Shown one piece after another: positions 7,337-15,621 of a stretch of 23,278 nt of DNA (positions are counted from its first letter, which is position 1; each line of letters begins with the position of its first letter). The stretch covers positions 1 to 23,278 of the forward strand of contig DDSG01000003.1 of the NCBI GenBank assembly GCA_002343325.1, in the 5' to 3' direction. The notes under the pieces are model-generated. The model was not told where the DNA came from. It made no database searches and worked only from the letters and a program-made list of their open reading frames with translations. Origin of the DNA: Phycisphaerales bacterium UBA2396 (GTDB taxonomy: Bacteria > Planctomycetota > Phycisphaerae > Phycisphaerales > UBA1924). A program made the translations under genes and the position numbers.

Positions 7337-9364
7337 ATGGCTGACCTGAAGTCGATGAAGGGCATTTCGGCGGCGGACAAGCAGTTGCTGGAGCAGGCTG
7401 AGGAGTGGCTCGGCGCAGAACCCACGAAGATGGGGCCGGTGAAGAATCTGTTCTGGGGCAACGTGAAGGAGGACTTCTACTTCCCGTACCCGACGCAGGA
7501 CGCTCGGGAGCAGGCCGAGTGCGATCAGTTGATCGCCCGCCTGGACGAGTACATGCGGAAGGAGCACCCGTCGATCCAGATCGATCAGGAGCAGGAGATC
7601 CCGGACTGGGTTGTGAAGCGGCTGTTCGAGCTCGGGGTGCTGGGGATGACCATCCCGAAGGAGCACGGCGGGCTTGGAATGGGGATCACGAGCTATAACC
7701 GCGTGCTGGAGCGGATCGGGCATTACTGCGGATCGACGGCGGTGATGGTGTCGGCGCACCAGTCGATCGGGTGCAAGGCCGTGATGCTCTTCGGGAATGA
7801 GTCGCAGAAGAAGCTGTGGCTGCCGAAGCTGGCGCGGGAATGGCTCAGCGCGTTCTGCCTGAGCGAGCCGAACGTGGGGTGCGACGCGGGCGGGCAGGAG
7901 ACGGTGTGCGAGAAGACACCCGACGGGGAGTACTTCATTCTCAACGGCGAGAAGAAGTGGGCGACGAGCGGTGCGCTCTCCGGGCTGTTCACGGTGATGG
8001 CCAAGCAGAAGATCACCGACCCCAAGACGGGGAAGGTGAGCGAGAAGATCACGGCGCTGGTGTGCCACCCGTGGCTCGAGGGCGTGGACATCTTCCAGAA
8101 GAACCGGAGCAAGTGCGGGATCCGCGGGACCTGGCAGGCCCGGATCCGGTTCAACAACGTGCGGGTCCCCAAGAGCCACGTGCTCGGGCAGGAGGGTCGC
8201 GGCCTGCAGATCGCGCTGTCGTGCCTGAACTACGGGCGTTGCACGCTGTCGGCGGGCATGGTGGGCGGCGCGAAGCGCGTGCGCGACCAGGCGACGAAGT
8301 GGTCGCAGACGCGGTACCAGTTCAACGCCCCGCTCGCGGACAAAGAACTTGTGCGCAGCTATGTCGCTCGCATGGCGTCGTACTGCTATGCGATGGACGC
8401 GGTGCTGTACGCGACGACGGGCATGCTCGACCGCCACGACGACGACATCCAGGTCGAGACGGCGCTCTGCAAGGTGTTCTGCTCGGAGTACGGCTGGCGG
8501 GTCGTCAACGACGGGATGCAGATCATGGGCGGCGAGTCGTACATGGTCGAGAACGAGGTCGAGCGAGTCTTCCGCGATTCACGCATCAACCTGATCGTCG
8601 AGGGCGCCAACGAAGTCATGCAGGCGTACATCTTCGGGTACGGCGGGAAGAAGCTCGCCGAGCAGATGCTGGGCGTCAAGAACGCCCTGCTCAAGGACTC
8701 GGACGAAGGGCTCGGCTCGTTCCTGGGCAAGGCGATCAAGAACTCGCTGCGTCCGGAGGTGATGAAGATCGCGATCCCGCTGGGGCTCGAGGTGTTCTTC
8801 GGCGTTCGGCGTCGGGCGACGGTGCTGCGGAAGCTGCGTCCCGAGCTTCGCGTGCACGGCGAGCGGATGGCGAACCTCACCCGCGAGCTGACTTATCAGT
8901 TCAAGGTCATGTCCCGCAAGTGGGACGTCAAGATGCTCGACCGCCAGTGCGTGCAGGCGCGGATCGCCAACGTCGCGATCCTGCTGCACGCGTGGGGGTG
9001 CACGCTTGCGAAGCTCGACAACGATCTGGGCAAGAACGGCGCGAACGGGGCGGACCTTGAGTTTGCCCGCGATAAGTCGGCCGCGTTGCACTTCTTCAAC
9101 CTGGCGGAGCTCGAGATCCGCGAGAACATCCGGGCGTTGTACGACAACGCGGACGACACGATGCTCGTGGCGGCGGACGCGGCGTTGAAGCACAACCAGA
9201 CGCTGCCGAACTCGCTGTTCTCGATCCCCGAGCGCAGCCAGCACCCGGGCGCGAAGGGCACGGGCCGGACACTGACGCAGCAGGGGATCAAGCAGTTCCC
9301 GGGCGAGGCGTGGCAGGGGCTGCCCCACCAGCCTGTCCGCGCGGAGAACGCGGTCAACGCCTGA
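7337..9364 (+). CDS. Acyl-CoA dehydrogenase, long VLCAD/ACAD9-like form
   Basis: An FAD enzyme that introduces the alpha-beta double bond into an acyl-CoA. At 675 residues it is far longer than the roughly 380-residue short/medium-chain type. Residues 75-440 hold the usual three-part core: VLGMTIPKEHGGLGM, AFCLSEPNVGCDAGG and FILNGEKKWATSGALSGLFTV in the flavin region, then QIMGGESYMVENEVERVFRD. Glu422 in LIVEGANEV is the expected catalytic base, at the VLCAD-type position. The last 230 residues form an extra helical domain as in VLCAD/ACAD9, which in those proteins aids membrane association. The ATG has a clear GGAAAGGA (7321-7328). Its stop lies three bases from the convergent pseudopilin gene. 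The substrate is unknown: long-chain acyl-CoA fits the length, isovaleryl-CoA fits the cluster. Confidence 0.9.
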   Translation: MADLKSMKGISAADKQLLEQAEEWLGAEPTKMGPVKNLFWGNVKEDFYFPYPTQDAREQAECDQLIARLDEYMRKEHPSIQIDQEQEIPDWVVKRLFELGVLGMTIPKEHGGLGMGITSYNRVLERIGHYCGSTAVMVSAHQSIGCKAVMLFGNESQKKLWLPKLAREWLSAFCLSEPNVGCDAGGQETVCEKTPDGEYFILNGEKKWATSGALSGLFTVMAKQKITDPKTGKVSEKITALVCHPWLEGVDIFQKNRSKCGIRGTWQARIRFNNVRVPKSHVLGQEGRGLQIALSCLNYGRCTLSAGMVGGAKRVRDQATKWSQTRYQFNAPLADKELVRSYVARMASYCYAMDAVLYATTGMLDRHDDDIQVETALCKVFCSEYGWRVVNDGMQIMGGESYMVENEVERVFRDSRINLIVEGANEVMQAYIFGYGGKKLAEQMLGVKNALLKDSDEGLGSFLGKAIKNSLRPEVMKIAIPLGLEVFFGVRRRATVLRKLRPELRVHGERMANLTRELTYQFKVMSRKWDVKMLDRQCVQARIANVAILLHAWGCTLAKLDNDLGKNGANGADLEFARDKSAALHFFNLAELEIRENIRALYDNADDTMLVAADAALKHNQTLPNSLFSIPERSQHPGAKGTGRTLTQQGIKQFPGEAWQGLPHQPVRAENAVNA

Positions 9365-9367
9365 GTG

Positions 9368-9892
9368 CTAGCGATCTTCCTCGGCGACCTCTGCGTCGGC
9401 CTCGAAGAGATCGCCCTCGACGGCGCGGGCCGCGGGAGGAGCACCCGCCGGCGCGTCGGACTGGATCACGCCGGTCGCGCTGTCAAATCGCCAGCCGTGG
9501 GTGTTGGCGCCGGCGGCGGCGCCGTCGATGCGGAGCGAGCGGCGGCCGTTGGCCGGGTTTTCGGGCCAGGCCCTCAGGTATGGGCCGTAGATCCCCGTGC
9601 TTTCGAGGGCCCCCGAAGCGTCGGTCCTCTGGATGAGTCTGCGGATCATCGCGTTCGGGGTCGACGTGGCGCCGCCGGCTTCGCGTGCTGGGGAGAGGTC
9701 GGCGTGCTCGGCGGTGTAGAGGTCGATCGCCTTCTGGAGGACGGCCACGTTCTGAGCGACGGCCGCGTCGGCGGATTTCTCGATGGCGGAGGAGAACCTG
9801 GGCACGGCGATGGCCGCGATGATCCCGATGATCACGACCACAATCACCAGCTCGATGAGCGAGAAGCCGAGTTGGAGACGGCGGGGTCGCAC
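9368..9892 (-). CDS. Type II secretion/type IV pilin-like pseudopilin
   Basis: A 174-residue prepilin-like protein. The N-terminus is a class III signal: a short basic leader, Gly9/Phe10 as the prepilin peptidase site, then FSLIELVIVVVIIGIIAAI with the conserved Glu at mature position 5. This hydrophobic helix packs pilin subunits together. The body contains AVLQKAIDLYTAEHADLSP, typical of GspG-like pseudopilins in exported filament systems. The C-terminal tail is rich in Ala, Asp and Glu. The start is GTG at 9892; no in-frame ATG or good ribosome site is visible just upstream. It follows the FHA-GspE ATPase gene by 127 bases on the same strand, so the two may work in one secretion or pilus machine. 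It could be a major GspG-like or a minor pseudopilin. Confidence 0.88.
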   Translation of the reverse strand: MRPRRLQLGFSLIELVIVVVIIGIIAAIAVPRFSSAIEKSADAAVAQNVAVLQKAIDLYTAEHADLSPAREAGGATSTPNAMIRRLIQRTDASGALESTGIYGPYLRAWPENPANGRRSLRIDGAAAGANTHGWRFDSATGVIQSDAPAGAPPAARAVEGDLFEADAEVAEEDR

Positions 9893-10019
9893 GCGGGTGA
9901 TATCGGTCCGGCACGGGCCGGGGGGTGGGCGCGTGCCGCGGGCGAGCGAAGACCCGGGGTGGATCGGGCCGGGCGTAGCGGCGGCGCCGCGCGAGCTAAG
10001 TCCGAAAACTGTGGCGGTC

Positions 10020-11657
10020 TCAACCCTGTCCGGCGACGCGATCGACCTCGTCGAGCGTGGTTGAGCCCTCGGCGATCATGCGCCAGCCGAACTGCGCGAG
10101 CGTCGTGAAGAGACCCTGCTCGATCACCTTCTTCATATCGGCGATGGTCGGGTTGCGCAGCACGATGTCGCGCAGGTCGTCGTTGAATTCGAGGAGCTCA
10201 AAGAGCGCGCGGCGGCCGCGGTAGCCCGTGCGGAGGCACTTGGGGCAGCCCGTGGAGACGAACATCTCTGTCCTGCCCGAGAGATACTTGCCCAGGCGGG
10301 TCGCGATGCCGGGGGCGACGGCGATCGGCCTCTTGCAGTGGTCGCAGAGCACACGCACGAGCCGCTGAGCAAGGACGAGGTCGAGCGAATTGGCGACGAG
10401 GTAGGGTTCGACCTTCAGATCCAGAAGGCGGAAGACGGCGGAGATGGTGTCCTTGGCGTGGACGGTCGAGAAGACCAGGTGCCCGGTCATGGCGGCCTGC
10501 ATGGCGGTGCGGGCGGTCTCCTCGTCGCGGATCTCGCCGACGAGGATCACGTCGGGGTCCTGGCGGAGCACCGAGCGGAGCAGCCCGCCGAAGGTGTTGC
10601 CCTTGCCCTCGTCGATGGGGATCTGGGTGATGTTGTCGAGTTGGTACTCGACGGGGTCTTCGATGGTGACGACGTTGCGGCTTTCGCGGTCGATCTCGCG
10701 GAGCGCGTTGTAGAGGGTGGTTGTCTTGCCCGATCCCGTGGGGCCGCAGACGAGCAGAAGCCCGTGGTCCTGCTGGCAGGTTCGGCGGATGCGGTCGATC
10801 ATGTAGGTCGCCATGCCGAGCTCGGTGAGGCTCGACGGGGCGTTCATGACATCGAGCACGCGGAGGACGAGCTTCTGCCCGTAGACGCTGGGCGTGAACG
10901 AGACGCGGTACTCGACGCGCCGGCGATCGAAGAGCCCGGAGAAGTGGCCTTCGAGCACGGCATCACGACCGGCGACGCGCATGTTGCAGGCGGCCTTGAT
11001 GAGGCCGAACACCAGCTCGCCCACGCGTTGGGGCAGGTCGGCGATGGCGACCATGTTCCCGTCGACACGGAGACGGACGAAGTAGGTGTCCTGCTTGGGC
11101 TCGATGTGGATGTCGGTGGCGCGTGCCTTGATGGCGGCGTGCAGGAGGAGGCGGACGGCGCTGGGGCCGTCGCTGCTGCCGGCGAGCGCCTGGCTGGGCT
11201 TGCCCTGGCTGTCGATGATGGCGATCTCGACCGAGCCGGAGGACTTGGGGGGGAGATTGTCGATCAGTTCGGTGAGCGACTGCTGCCAAGGGGAGTCGAG
11301 GGATGGGGCCGAGCCGAGGGCGGGGGCCTCCGCCGAGTCGGAGAGCCCGGCCTTCTCGGCCTCCTCTTCGTCGCACTCAAGGAGGAACTCGTGGTGTCCC
11401 ACGCGGATGACATCGCCGGGGCTGAGTTTGACTTCCTGGATCTTGGCCTCGTTGACCTTGGTGCCATTGCGGCTGTTGAGGTCTCGGACAAGGAAGCCCC
11501 CGTCGTCGGAGGGAGCGATCTCGCAATGAAAGCGGGAAGCGAGGTCGTCGGTGATGGGGACGCCGTTGTCGGGGTGACGCCCGATGGAGAGCTTCTGCCG
11601 AGTGAGGCGGACGAGCTGAGCGGACCCACGGATAGGTTTGAGGTACCACGTGCCCAT
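10020..11657 (-). CDS. GspE/PilB-type secretion ATPase with N-terminal FHA domain
   Basis: A 545-residue cytoplasmic motor ATPase for type II secretion or type IV pilus assembly. Residues 1-95 form an FHA phosphothreonine-binding domain with all landmark residues: Gly26-Arg27, Ser41-Arg42-x-His44 and Asn64-Gly65. A variable linker (95-160) follows. The ATPase core has ATDIHIEP, Walker A GPTGSGKTT (Lys311), the Asp box, and a Walker B region with VGEIRDEE (Glu375) and HLVFSTVHAKD (His box). A zinc tetracysteine follows (Cys438, Cys441, Cys471, Cys474), typical of GspE. The usual N-terminal GspE domain that docks to the inner-membrane platform is missing, apparently replaced by FHA. The ATG at 11657 has a purine run (AAAGGGGG) about 13 bases upstream. 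Regulation by Ser/Thr phosphorylation is an inference from the FHA domain. Confidence 0.92.
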   Translation of the reverse strand: MGTWYLKPIRGSAQLVRLTRQKLSIGRHPDNGVPITDDLASRFHCEIAPSDDGGFLVRDLNSRNGTKVNEAKIQEVKLSPGDVIRVGHHEFLLECDEEEAEKAGLSDSAEAPALGSAPSLDSPWQQSLTELIDNLPPKSSGSVEIAIIDSQGKPSQALAGSSDGPSAVRLLLHAAIKARATDIHIEPKQDTYFVRLRVDGNMVAIADLPQRVGELVFGLIKAACNMRVAGRDAVLEGHFSGLFDRRRVEYRVSFTPSVYGQKLVLRVLDVMNAPSSLTELGMATYMIDRIRRTCQQDHGLLLVCGPTGSGKTTTLYNALREIDRESRNVVTIEDPVEYQLDNITQIPIDEGKGNTFGGLLRSVLRQDPDVILVGEIRDEETARTAMQAAMTGHLVFSTVHAKDTISAVFRLLDLKVEPYLVANSLDLVLAQRLVRVLCDHCKRPIAVAPGIATRLGKYLSGRTEMFVSTGCPKCLRTGYRGRRALFELLEFNDDLRDIVLRNPTIADMKKVIEQGLFTTLAQFGWRMIAEGSTTLDEVDRVAGQG

Positions 11658-11698
11658 AGCGAGCGAATCCCCCTTTGGGACCAGGGAAGGAACGGCGG

Positions 11699-11704
11699 AG
11701 CATA
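11699..11704 (-). promoter_or_regulatory. Possible -10 box TATGCT for the FHA-GspE gene
   Basis: Read on the minus strand, TATGCT lies 41 bases before the ATG at 11657, predicting a leader of roughly 35 bases that includes the purine-rich ribosome site. No -35 match is seen. The divergent serS box is about 72 bases away. Confidence 0.3.
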
Positions 11705-11775
11705 CCCCGGGGCGGGCGCCGGGGTGAGGAACGGGGTGCCATACGCGGAGGACGCCCGATCAGTTCCCGGACACC

Positions 11776-11781
11776 TACACT
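11776..11781 (+). promoter_or_regulatory. -10-like box TACACT before serS
   Basis: TACACT lies eight bases before the serS ATG at 11790, and the intervening GGGCCGCC offers no Shine-Dalgarno. Transcription would begin at or very near the start codon. Confidence 0.45.
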
Positions 11782-11789
11782 GGGCCGCC

Positions 11790-13208
11790 ATGATCGACCT
11801 GAAGCAACTCCGCGACAACCCGACGCACTTTGCCCTCGGCGCCAAGGCCAAGGGAATCCCGGTGGATATCGACCGGGTGCTGGCCTTGGACGGGCAGCGT
11901 CGGCAGCTCCAGACCGAGGTGGACCGGATCCGGGCGGAACAGAACAAGTTCGCCAAGGAAGCCGGCCCGCAGATCGGTAAGCTCAAGGGACAGCTCAAGG
12001 GCCTCAAGGGCGCGGAGGCGGACGCCCTGCAGAAGCAGATTGATGACCTTGCGTCTCACGGCGTCGCGCTCAAGAACGCCGAGCATGAACTGAATCACTC
12101 GCTGGCCGCGCTGGAGCCCCAACTCCGCGAGTTGCTGCTGCAGATCCCGCTGCCACCGGACAAGGACGTGCCGGTCGGGTCCTCGTCGGAGGACAACGTA
12201 GAGGTGTCGAGGTGGAACCCGCCGGGCTTTGACACGAGCAAGTCGTTCGAGTCGCAGCGCGGGTTTCGGCCCAAGACGCACCTGGAGCTCGTCCGCGACC
12301 TGAAGCTCGCGGACTTCGAGCGGGGCGTGAAGCTGTCAGGCTCGAGGTCGTACATCCTGACGGGCGACGGGATGGCGTTGCATCAGGCGGTGCTGCGCTA
12401 CGCCGTCGACTTCATGGTGTATCAGCAGGGGTTCACGCCGATGAGCGTCCCGGTGCTGGTGAAGGAAGAGGCGATGGTGGGCACGGGCTTTTTCCCGGCG
12501 GGTCGCGAGCAGGCGTACCTCGTGGACGAGAAGCGCCGGTCGGGCGGCCCGGAGGGGTTTGATTACTTCCTGACGGGCACCGGCGAAGTGGGGCTCATGG
12601 GCATCCACATGGACGAGATCCTCGACGAGGCGGTGCTGCCGCTGCGGTACGTGACGGTGAGCACGTGCTTCCGTCGGGAAGCCGGCGCGGCCGGGAAGGA
12701 CACCGCCGGTCTCTATCGGATCCACCAGTTTGACAAGGTTGAGCAGGTGGTGATCTGCAAGGCGGACGAGTCGGAGAGCCGCCGCTGGCACAAGACGATG
12801 ATCGGGTATGTCGAGTCGTTGCTGCAGTCGCTGCGGATCCCCTACCGCCTGCTGCAGTGCTGCACGGGCGACCTTGGCCCCAAGAACGCCGACATGGTGG
12901 ACATCGAGAGTTGGATGCCCGGACGGGGCGAGGTCGGGAAGGACGGCGTGCCGACGGGTGCGTACGGGGAAACGCACTCGGCGAGCCGGCTGTATGACTA
13001 TCAGTGCCGCCGATTGAACATGCGGTACCGGGCCGGGGGCGCGGGCGGCCGCGGCGACACGGTGATCTGCCACTCGCTGAACAACACGGTTCTGGCGAGC
13101 CCGCGGGTGCTGATCCCCCTGCTGGAAAACCACCAGAACGCCGACGGCAGCGTGACGATCCCCGAGGTGCTCCGCCCGTACATGGGCGGGCGCAGCAAGA
13201 TAGGCTGA
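11790..13208 (+). CDS. serS: Seryl-tRNA synthetase
   Basis: A class II aminoacyl-tRNA synthetase that charges tRNA-Ser (and tRNA-Sec if present). It is 472 residues. Residues 30-105 form the helical tRNA-binding arm (DGQRRQLQTEVDRIRAEQNK and a Lys/Leu-rich return helix). The catalytic core follows, with TGTGEVGLMGIHMDEIL for serine recognition and motif 2 STCFRREAGAAGKD (Phe294 to Glu297). YGETHSASRLYDYQCRRLNMRYR precedes motif 3, SLNNTVLASPR (Asn431, Thr433, Arg439). This NNT form matches my recollection of Thermus-type SerRS, so the lack of the NGSG form is not a defect. The open frame runs far upstream, but only this ATG matches the family N-terminus MIDLKQLRDNP. It is transcribed divergently from the FHA-GspE gene. 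Confidence 0.96.
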   Translation: MIDLKQLRDNPTHFALGAKAKGIPVDIDRVLALDGQRRQLQTEVDRIRAEQNKFAKEAGPQIGKLKGQLKGLKGAEADALQKQIDDLASHGVALKNAEHELNHSLAALEPQLRELLLQIPLPPDKDVPVGSSSEDNVEVSRWNPPGFDTSKSFESQRGFRPKTHLELVRDLKLADFERGVKLSGSRSYILTGDGMALHQAVLRYAVDFMVYQQGFTPMSVPVLVKEEAMVGTGFFPAGREQAYLVDEKRRSGGPEGFDYFLTGTGEVGLMGIHMDEILDEAVLPLRYVTVSTCFRREAGAAGKDTAGLYRIHQFDKVEQVVICKADESESRRWHKTMIGYVESLLQSLRIPYRLLQCCTGDLGPKNADMVDIESWMPGRGEVGKDGVPTGAYGETHSASRLYDYQCRRLNMRYRAGGAGGRGDTVICHSLNNTVLASPRVLIPLLENHQNADGSVTIPEVLRPYMGGRSKIG

Positions 13209-13253
13209 GGCTGCCGAGTGCGGCCCCGGCTCGATCGGCGTCCGGAGGTGCGC

Positions 13254-14036
13254 TTGGCGTTCTTCTCGCGTAAACCGCTGCGGATCGAGCCCTCGGGTGT
13301 CGGGCCGGAGATCGGGGTCGAGCCCGAACCCGCCCGGACCGGTCCGCCTCGCACGCTGACCGCCTGCCACCACTGCGGGCGCCCCATGCTGAGCGATGCC
13401 ACGCTGTGCATGGGGTGCGGTCACGCGACTGCCTCCCGGCCCACGAGCGCCGATCTGGCCGATCGGCCCGCCCGCCCGTGCCTGCACTGCGGGTACGACC
13501 TGAGCGGACTGCGAGCGTCGGTGTGCCCGGAGTGCGGAAAGCCCATTTTGAGGGGATCCCGAAGGAGGGCGACGCAGGCGGCTGTCGAGGATGCACGAAA
13601 GGAGTGGATCCGATCGCTCATCGTCATTGGGGTGTCGTGCTTGGTCGTCACGGTGGTCGCGGCGTTCAAGCCCTCGCCTTGGAGCTTCGGCGGAGCGCTC
13701 GATGCGCTGGCCTCGGACTGGTCGCGGGCCGGGGTGCTCGCGGCGGGTGCGATGATCGGGTACTGGTTCATGATGCTGACGTACCTGGGCCAGGAAGGCA
13801 CCTTCGCGAACGATTCGGGCAAAGCGTTGGCGGTGGTGATGGCGTCTGTGGCGTGCGTCCGCGTGGCGCAGGTCCCGTTCCACGTGCTGCTGGCCGGGCT
13901 GCTGGCACTGGCGGCGATGACGCTGCTGGCGTACTGGATCATGCAGCTCGATGAGTTCGACTCGCGGCTGACGTCGTTCGTGATGGCGCTGACGGGCGGG
14001 GCGGCGTTGTTCTTCCTGTCGCCATATTTGCCTTGA
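13254..14036 (+). CDS. Double zinc-ribbon membrane protein of unknown function
   Basis: A 260-residue protein with an N-terminal soluble part and a C-terminal membrane part. Two zinc ribbons are visible: Cys38/Cys41/Cys52/Cys55, and Cys76/Cys79/Cys91/Cys94 in CLHCGYDLSGLRASVCPECG. From memory, the CxxCGYDLxGL form is frequent in planctomycete proteins. About four or five hydrophobic segments follow, starting with SLIVIGVSCLVVTVVAAF and ending with ALTGGAALFFLSPYLP. I chose the TTG at 13254 because GGAGG (13244-13248) lies five bases before it. A GTG at 13218 would add 12 residues and has no ribosome site. It follows serS by 45 bases and may be cotranscribed. I do not recognise a function. Confidence 0.7.
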   Translation: MAFFSRKPLRIEPSGVGPEIGVEPEPARTGPPRTLTACHHCGRPMLSDATLCMGCGHATASRPTSADLADRPARPCLHCGYDLSGLRASVCPECGKPILRGSRRRATQAAVEDARKEWIRSLIVIGVSCLVVTVVAAFKPSPWSFGGALDALASDWSRAGVLAAGAMIGYWFMMLTYLGQEGTFANDSGKALAVVMASVACVRVAQVPFHVLLAGLLALAAMTLLAYWIMQLDEFDSRLTSFVMALTGGAALFFLSPYLP

Positions 14037-14061
14037 CGATGCGGGCAGCCTCTGAGTCCCC

Positions 14062-14067
14062 TATATT
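14062..14067 (+). promoter_or_regulatory. -10-like box TATATT before the BamD-like gene
   Basis: TATATT lies seven bases before the ATG at 14075, in a short A/T-rich patch rare in this GC-rich window. GGAG at 14070-14073 is only one base from the ATG. A TTGACG at 14033-14038 is 23 bases upstream, too far for a usual -35 spacing. Confidence 0.5.
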
Positions 14068-14074
14068 GCGGAGC

Positions 14075-15097
14075 ATGGGACGTTCGCACACGCACGCTGC
14101 CGGTTTGCTCGCCGCCCTGGTGTTCGCTGGTGTGGCGTTGGGTCAGGACGGGGGCGGGGCCTATACGCTCGACAAGGACGGGCGCTGGGTGCCCGTGGAA
14201 GCCCGGGACGTCTCGGCGGACGAGGCGACGGTCACTCGGGCTCGCGTGCTGCTGGCCGAGGGGAACGCGACAGCGGCGTTCTCGATTCTGGACACGTGGA
14301 TCGAATCGCTCGACGGCAAGGCAAACCCGTATCTCGCCGAGGCGCTGCTGCGGCGCGGGGACGCGCTGGTGACGCTCGGCGAGGAGTTTGACGCGCTCTA
14401 CGACTACGAGAACATCGCGAAGAACCACGCCTCGAGCGAGCAGTTCGTGCTCGCGCTCGAGAGGCAGATGGAGATCGCGATCAGGTACCTTGGCGGGCTC
14501 AAGAAGAAGTGGCTTGGGCTGCGGATCGAAGGTGCCGAGGATATCGGTGAGGAGCTGCTGCTCCGCGTGCAGGAGCGCATGCCGGGGAGCCAGCTTGCGG
14601 AACGGGCGTGCATCGAGCTCGCGGACTACTACTACCGCACTCGCGATCTGCCGATGGCGAGCGAGGCGTACCGAATCCTGCTGGAGAACTTTCCGCAGAG
14701 CGAATACCGCCAGCGGGCGATGCTGAGGCTTGTGTACTCGACGATCGCACAGTTCAAGGGCCCCGAGTACGACGCGACGGTGCTGATCGGCGCACAGCAG
14801 CTTGTGCGCCGGTTCGTCCGGGAGTTTCCCATAGAAGCCGAACGCGTGGGTGTCGGTGATGCGTTGCTCTCGCGTCTGGACGAGTCGGCGGCGGCCCAGA
14901 TGCTGACATCGGCCCGGTGGCATCTGCGGCGGTCGGACGAGCCGTCCGCGAGGCTTGTGCTTCGGCGTCTGGTCCGCAAGCACCCGCAGACGGTCGCGTC
15001 GCGAGAGGCGCTGGAATTGATGAAGGAGCGCGGTTGGCCCCTGCCGCCCGATGGAGTGACGCCTGTTGCTCCCGCGACGCCGGAGGACGCACGATGA
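14075..15097 (+). CDS. Exported TPR-like protein, BamD/YbgF-like
   Basis: A 340-residue exported protein. The ATG at 14075, after the TATATT box, opens a signal peptide (MGRSHTHAAGLLAALVFAGVALGQ); the frame extends to 14033 but that ATG would bury the signal. The rest is helical with tetratricopeptide-like units: VLLAEGNATAAFSILDTWI, then LLRRGDALVTLGEEFDALYDYENIAK, then ACIELADYYYRTRDLPMASEAYRILLENFPQSEYR. The last pattern is typical of BamD-type outer-membrane assembly lipoproteins. There is no lipobox cysteine, so it would be periplasmic rather than lipid-anchored. Its stop overlaps the LptE-like gene by four bases (ATGA), which points to an envelope role. A general TPR adaptor is the alternative. 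Confidence 0.75.
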   Translation: MGRSHTHAAGLLAALVFAGVALGQDGGGAYTLDKDGRWVPVEARDVSADEATVTRARVLLAEGNATAAFSILDTWIESLDGKANPYLAEALLRRGDALVTLGEEFDALYDYENIAKNHASSEQFVLALERQMEIAIRYLGGLKKKWLGLRIEGAEDIGEELLLRVQERMPGSQLAERACIELADYYYRTRDLPMASEAYRILLENFPQSEYRQRAMLRLVYSTIAQFKGPEYDATVLIGAQQLVRRFVREFPIEAERVGVGDALLSRLDESAAAQMLTSARWHLRRSDEPSARLVLRRLVRKHPQTVASREALELMKERGWPLPPDGVTPVAPATPEDAR

Positions 15098-15621
15098 GGC
15101 TTTGCCGAACCGCTCTGTTCGCCGCCCTTGGGGTGTTGGCTGTCGCGGGCCTTGGGGGTTGCGCGGACGATCCGCGGCAGGGGTACTCGTTCTCGAATCC
15201 ATCGACCCGCGAGGCGCGGAGCGTGCAGGTGCTGGTCTTCCGCAACGCGACGAGCGAGCCGGGGCATGAGGCGCTGCTGACCGAGGCGATCATCAAGGAG
15301 TTGCAGACCCGGGGATACCGCGTTGTGCAGGGGGCCACGGCGGACAGCGTGCTGGCCGGCACGATCCGGAGCACCAACCTGCGCAAGCTCTCGACCGACC
15401 CGGAGACCGGGCTGGTGCAGGAAATGGGGTTGTCGATGACCATTGACTTTGAATGGCGGGACAACCGGACGAACAAAGTGCTGGCGGCCCGGCAGGGCTT
15501 TACGGCGAGCGACAGCTTCGTGGCGGCCCGCGGCGGGGCCGAGCCGATCGAGGCCGGGCAGCATTCGGTGTATGCCCGACTGGCCAAGGACCTTGCGGGC
15601 GAGCTCCGCGGGGCGTGGTAG
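15094..15621 (+). CDS. lptE: LptE-like LPS-assembly lipoprotein
   Basis: A 175-residue lipoprotein. The signal peptide MRLCRTALFAALGVLAVAG ends in lipobox LGGC with Cys23 as the acylated residue. The mature part begins DDPRQGYSFSNP and continues with SVQVLVFRNATSEPGHEALLTEAIIKELQTRGYRVV, then DSVLAGTIRS. This is the usual LptE layout: a GY(S/T)F start, a beta strand with VxVFxNxT, a helix with LTEAIIKEL, and an AxxVLxGTI strand. LptE plugs the LptD barrel that delivers lipopolysaccharide to the outer surface. ATG at 15094 overlaps the previous stop by four bases and has GGAGG (15082-15086) upstream. The gene symbol rests on the family pattern; LptD is not in the window. Confidence 0.78.
   Translation: MRLCRTALFAALGVLAVAGLGGCADDPRQGYSFSNPSTREARSVQVLVFRNATSEPGHEALLTEAIIKELQTRGYRVVQGATADSVLAGTIRSTNLRKLSTDPETGLVQEMGLSMTIDFEWRDNRTNKVLAARQGFTASDSFVAARGGAEPIEAGQHSVYARLAKDLAGELRGAW

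Noticed and set aside
6167..8437. 756-residue minus-strand open frame
   Set aside because: His/Arg/Pro-rich low-complexity shadow of the hydratase and acyl-CoA dehydrogenase genes.
10338..11789. Long plus-strand open frame continuous with serS
   Set aside because: It is the antisense of the FHA-GspE gene, and SerRS homology begins precisely at 11790 with a promoter-like box before it.
13080..13106. SerRS motif 3 lacking the NGSG sequence
   Set aside because: The NNTxLAxPR form resembles Thermus-type SerRS as I recall it and keeps Asn, Thr and Arg, so it is a known variant rather than loss of function.
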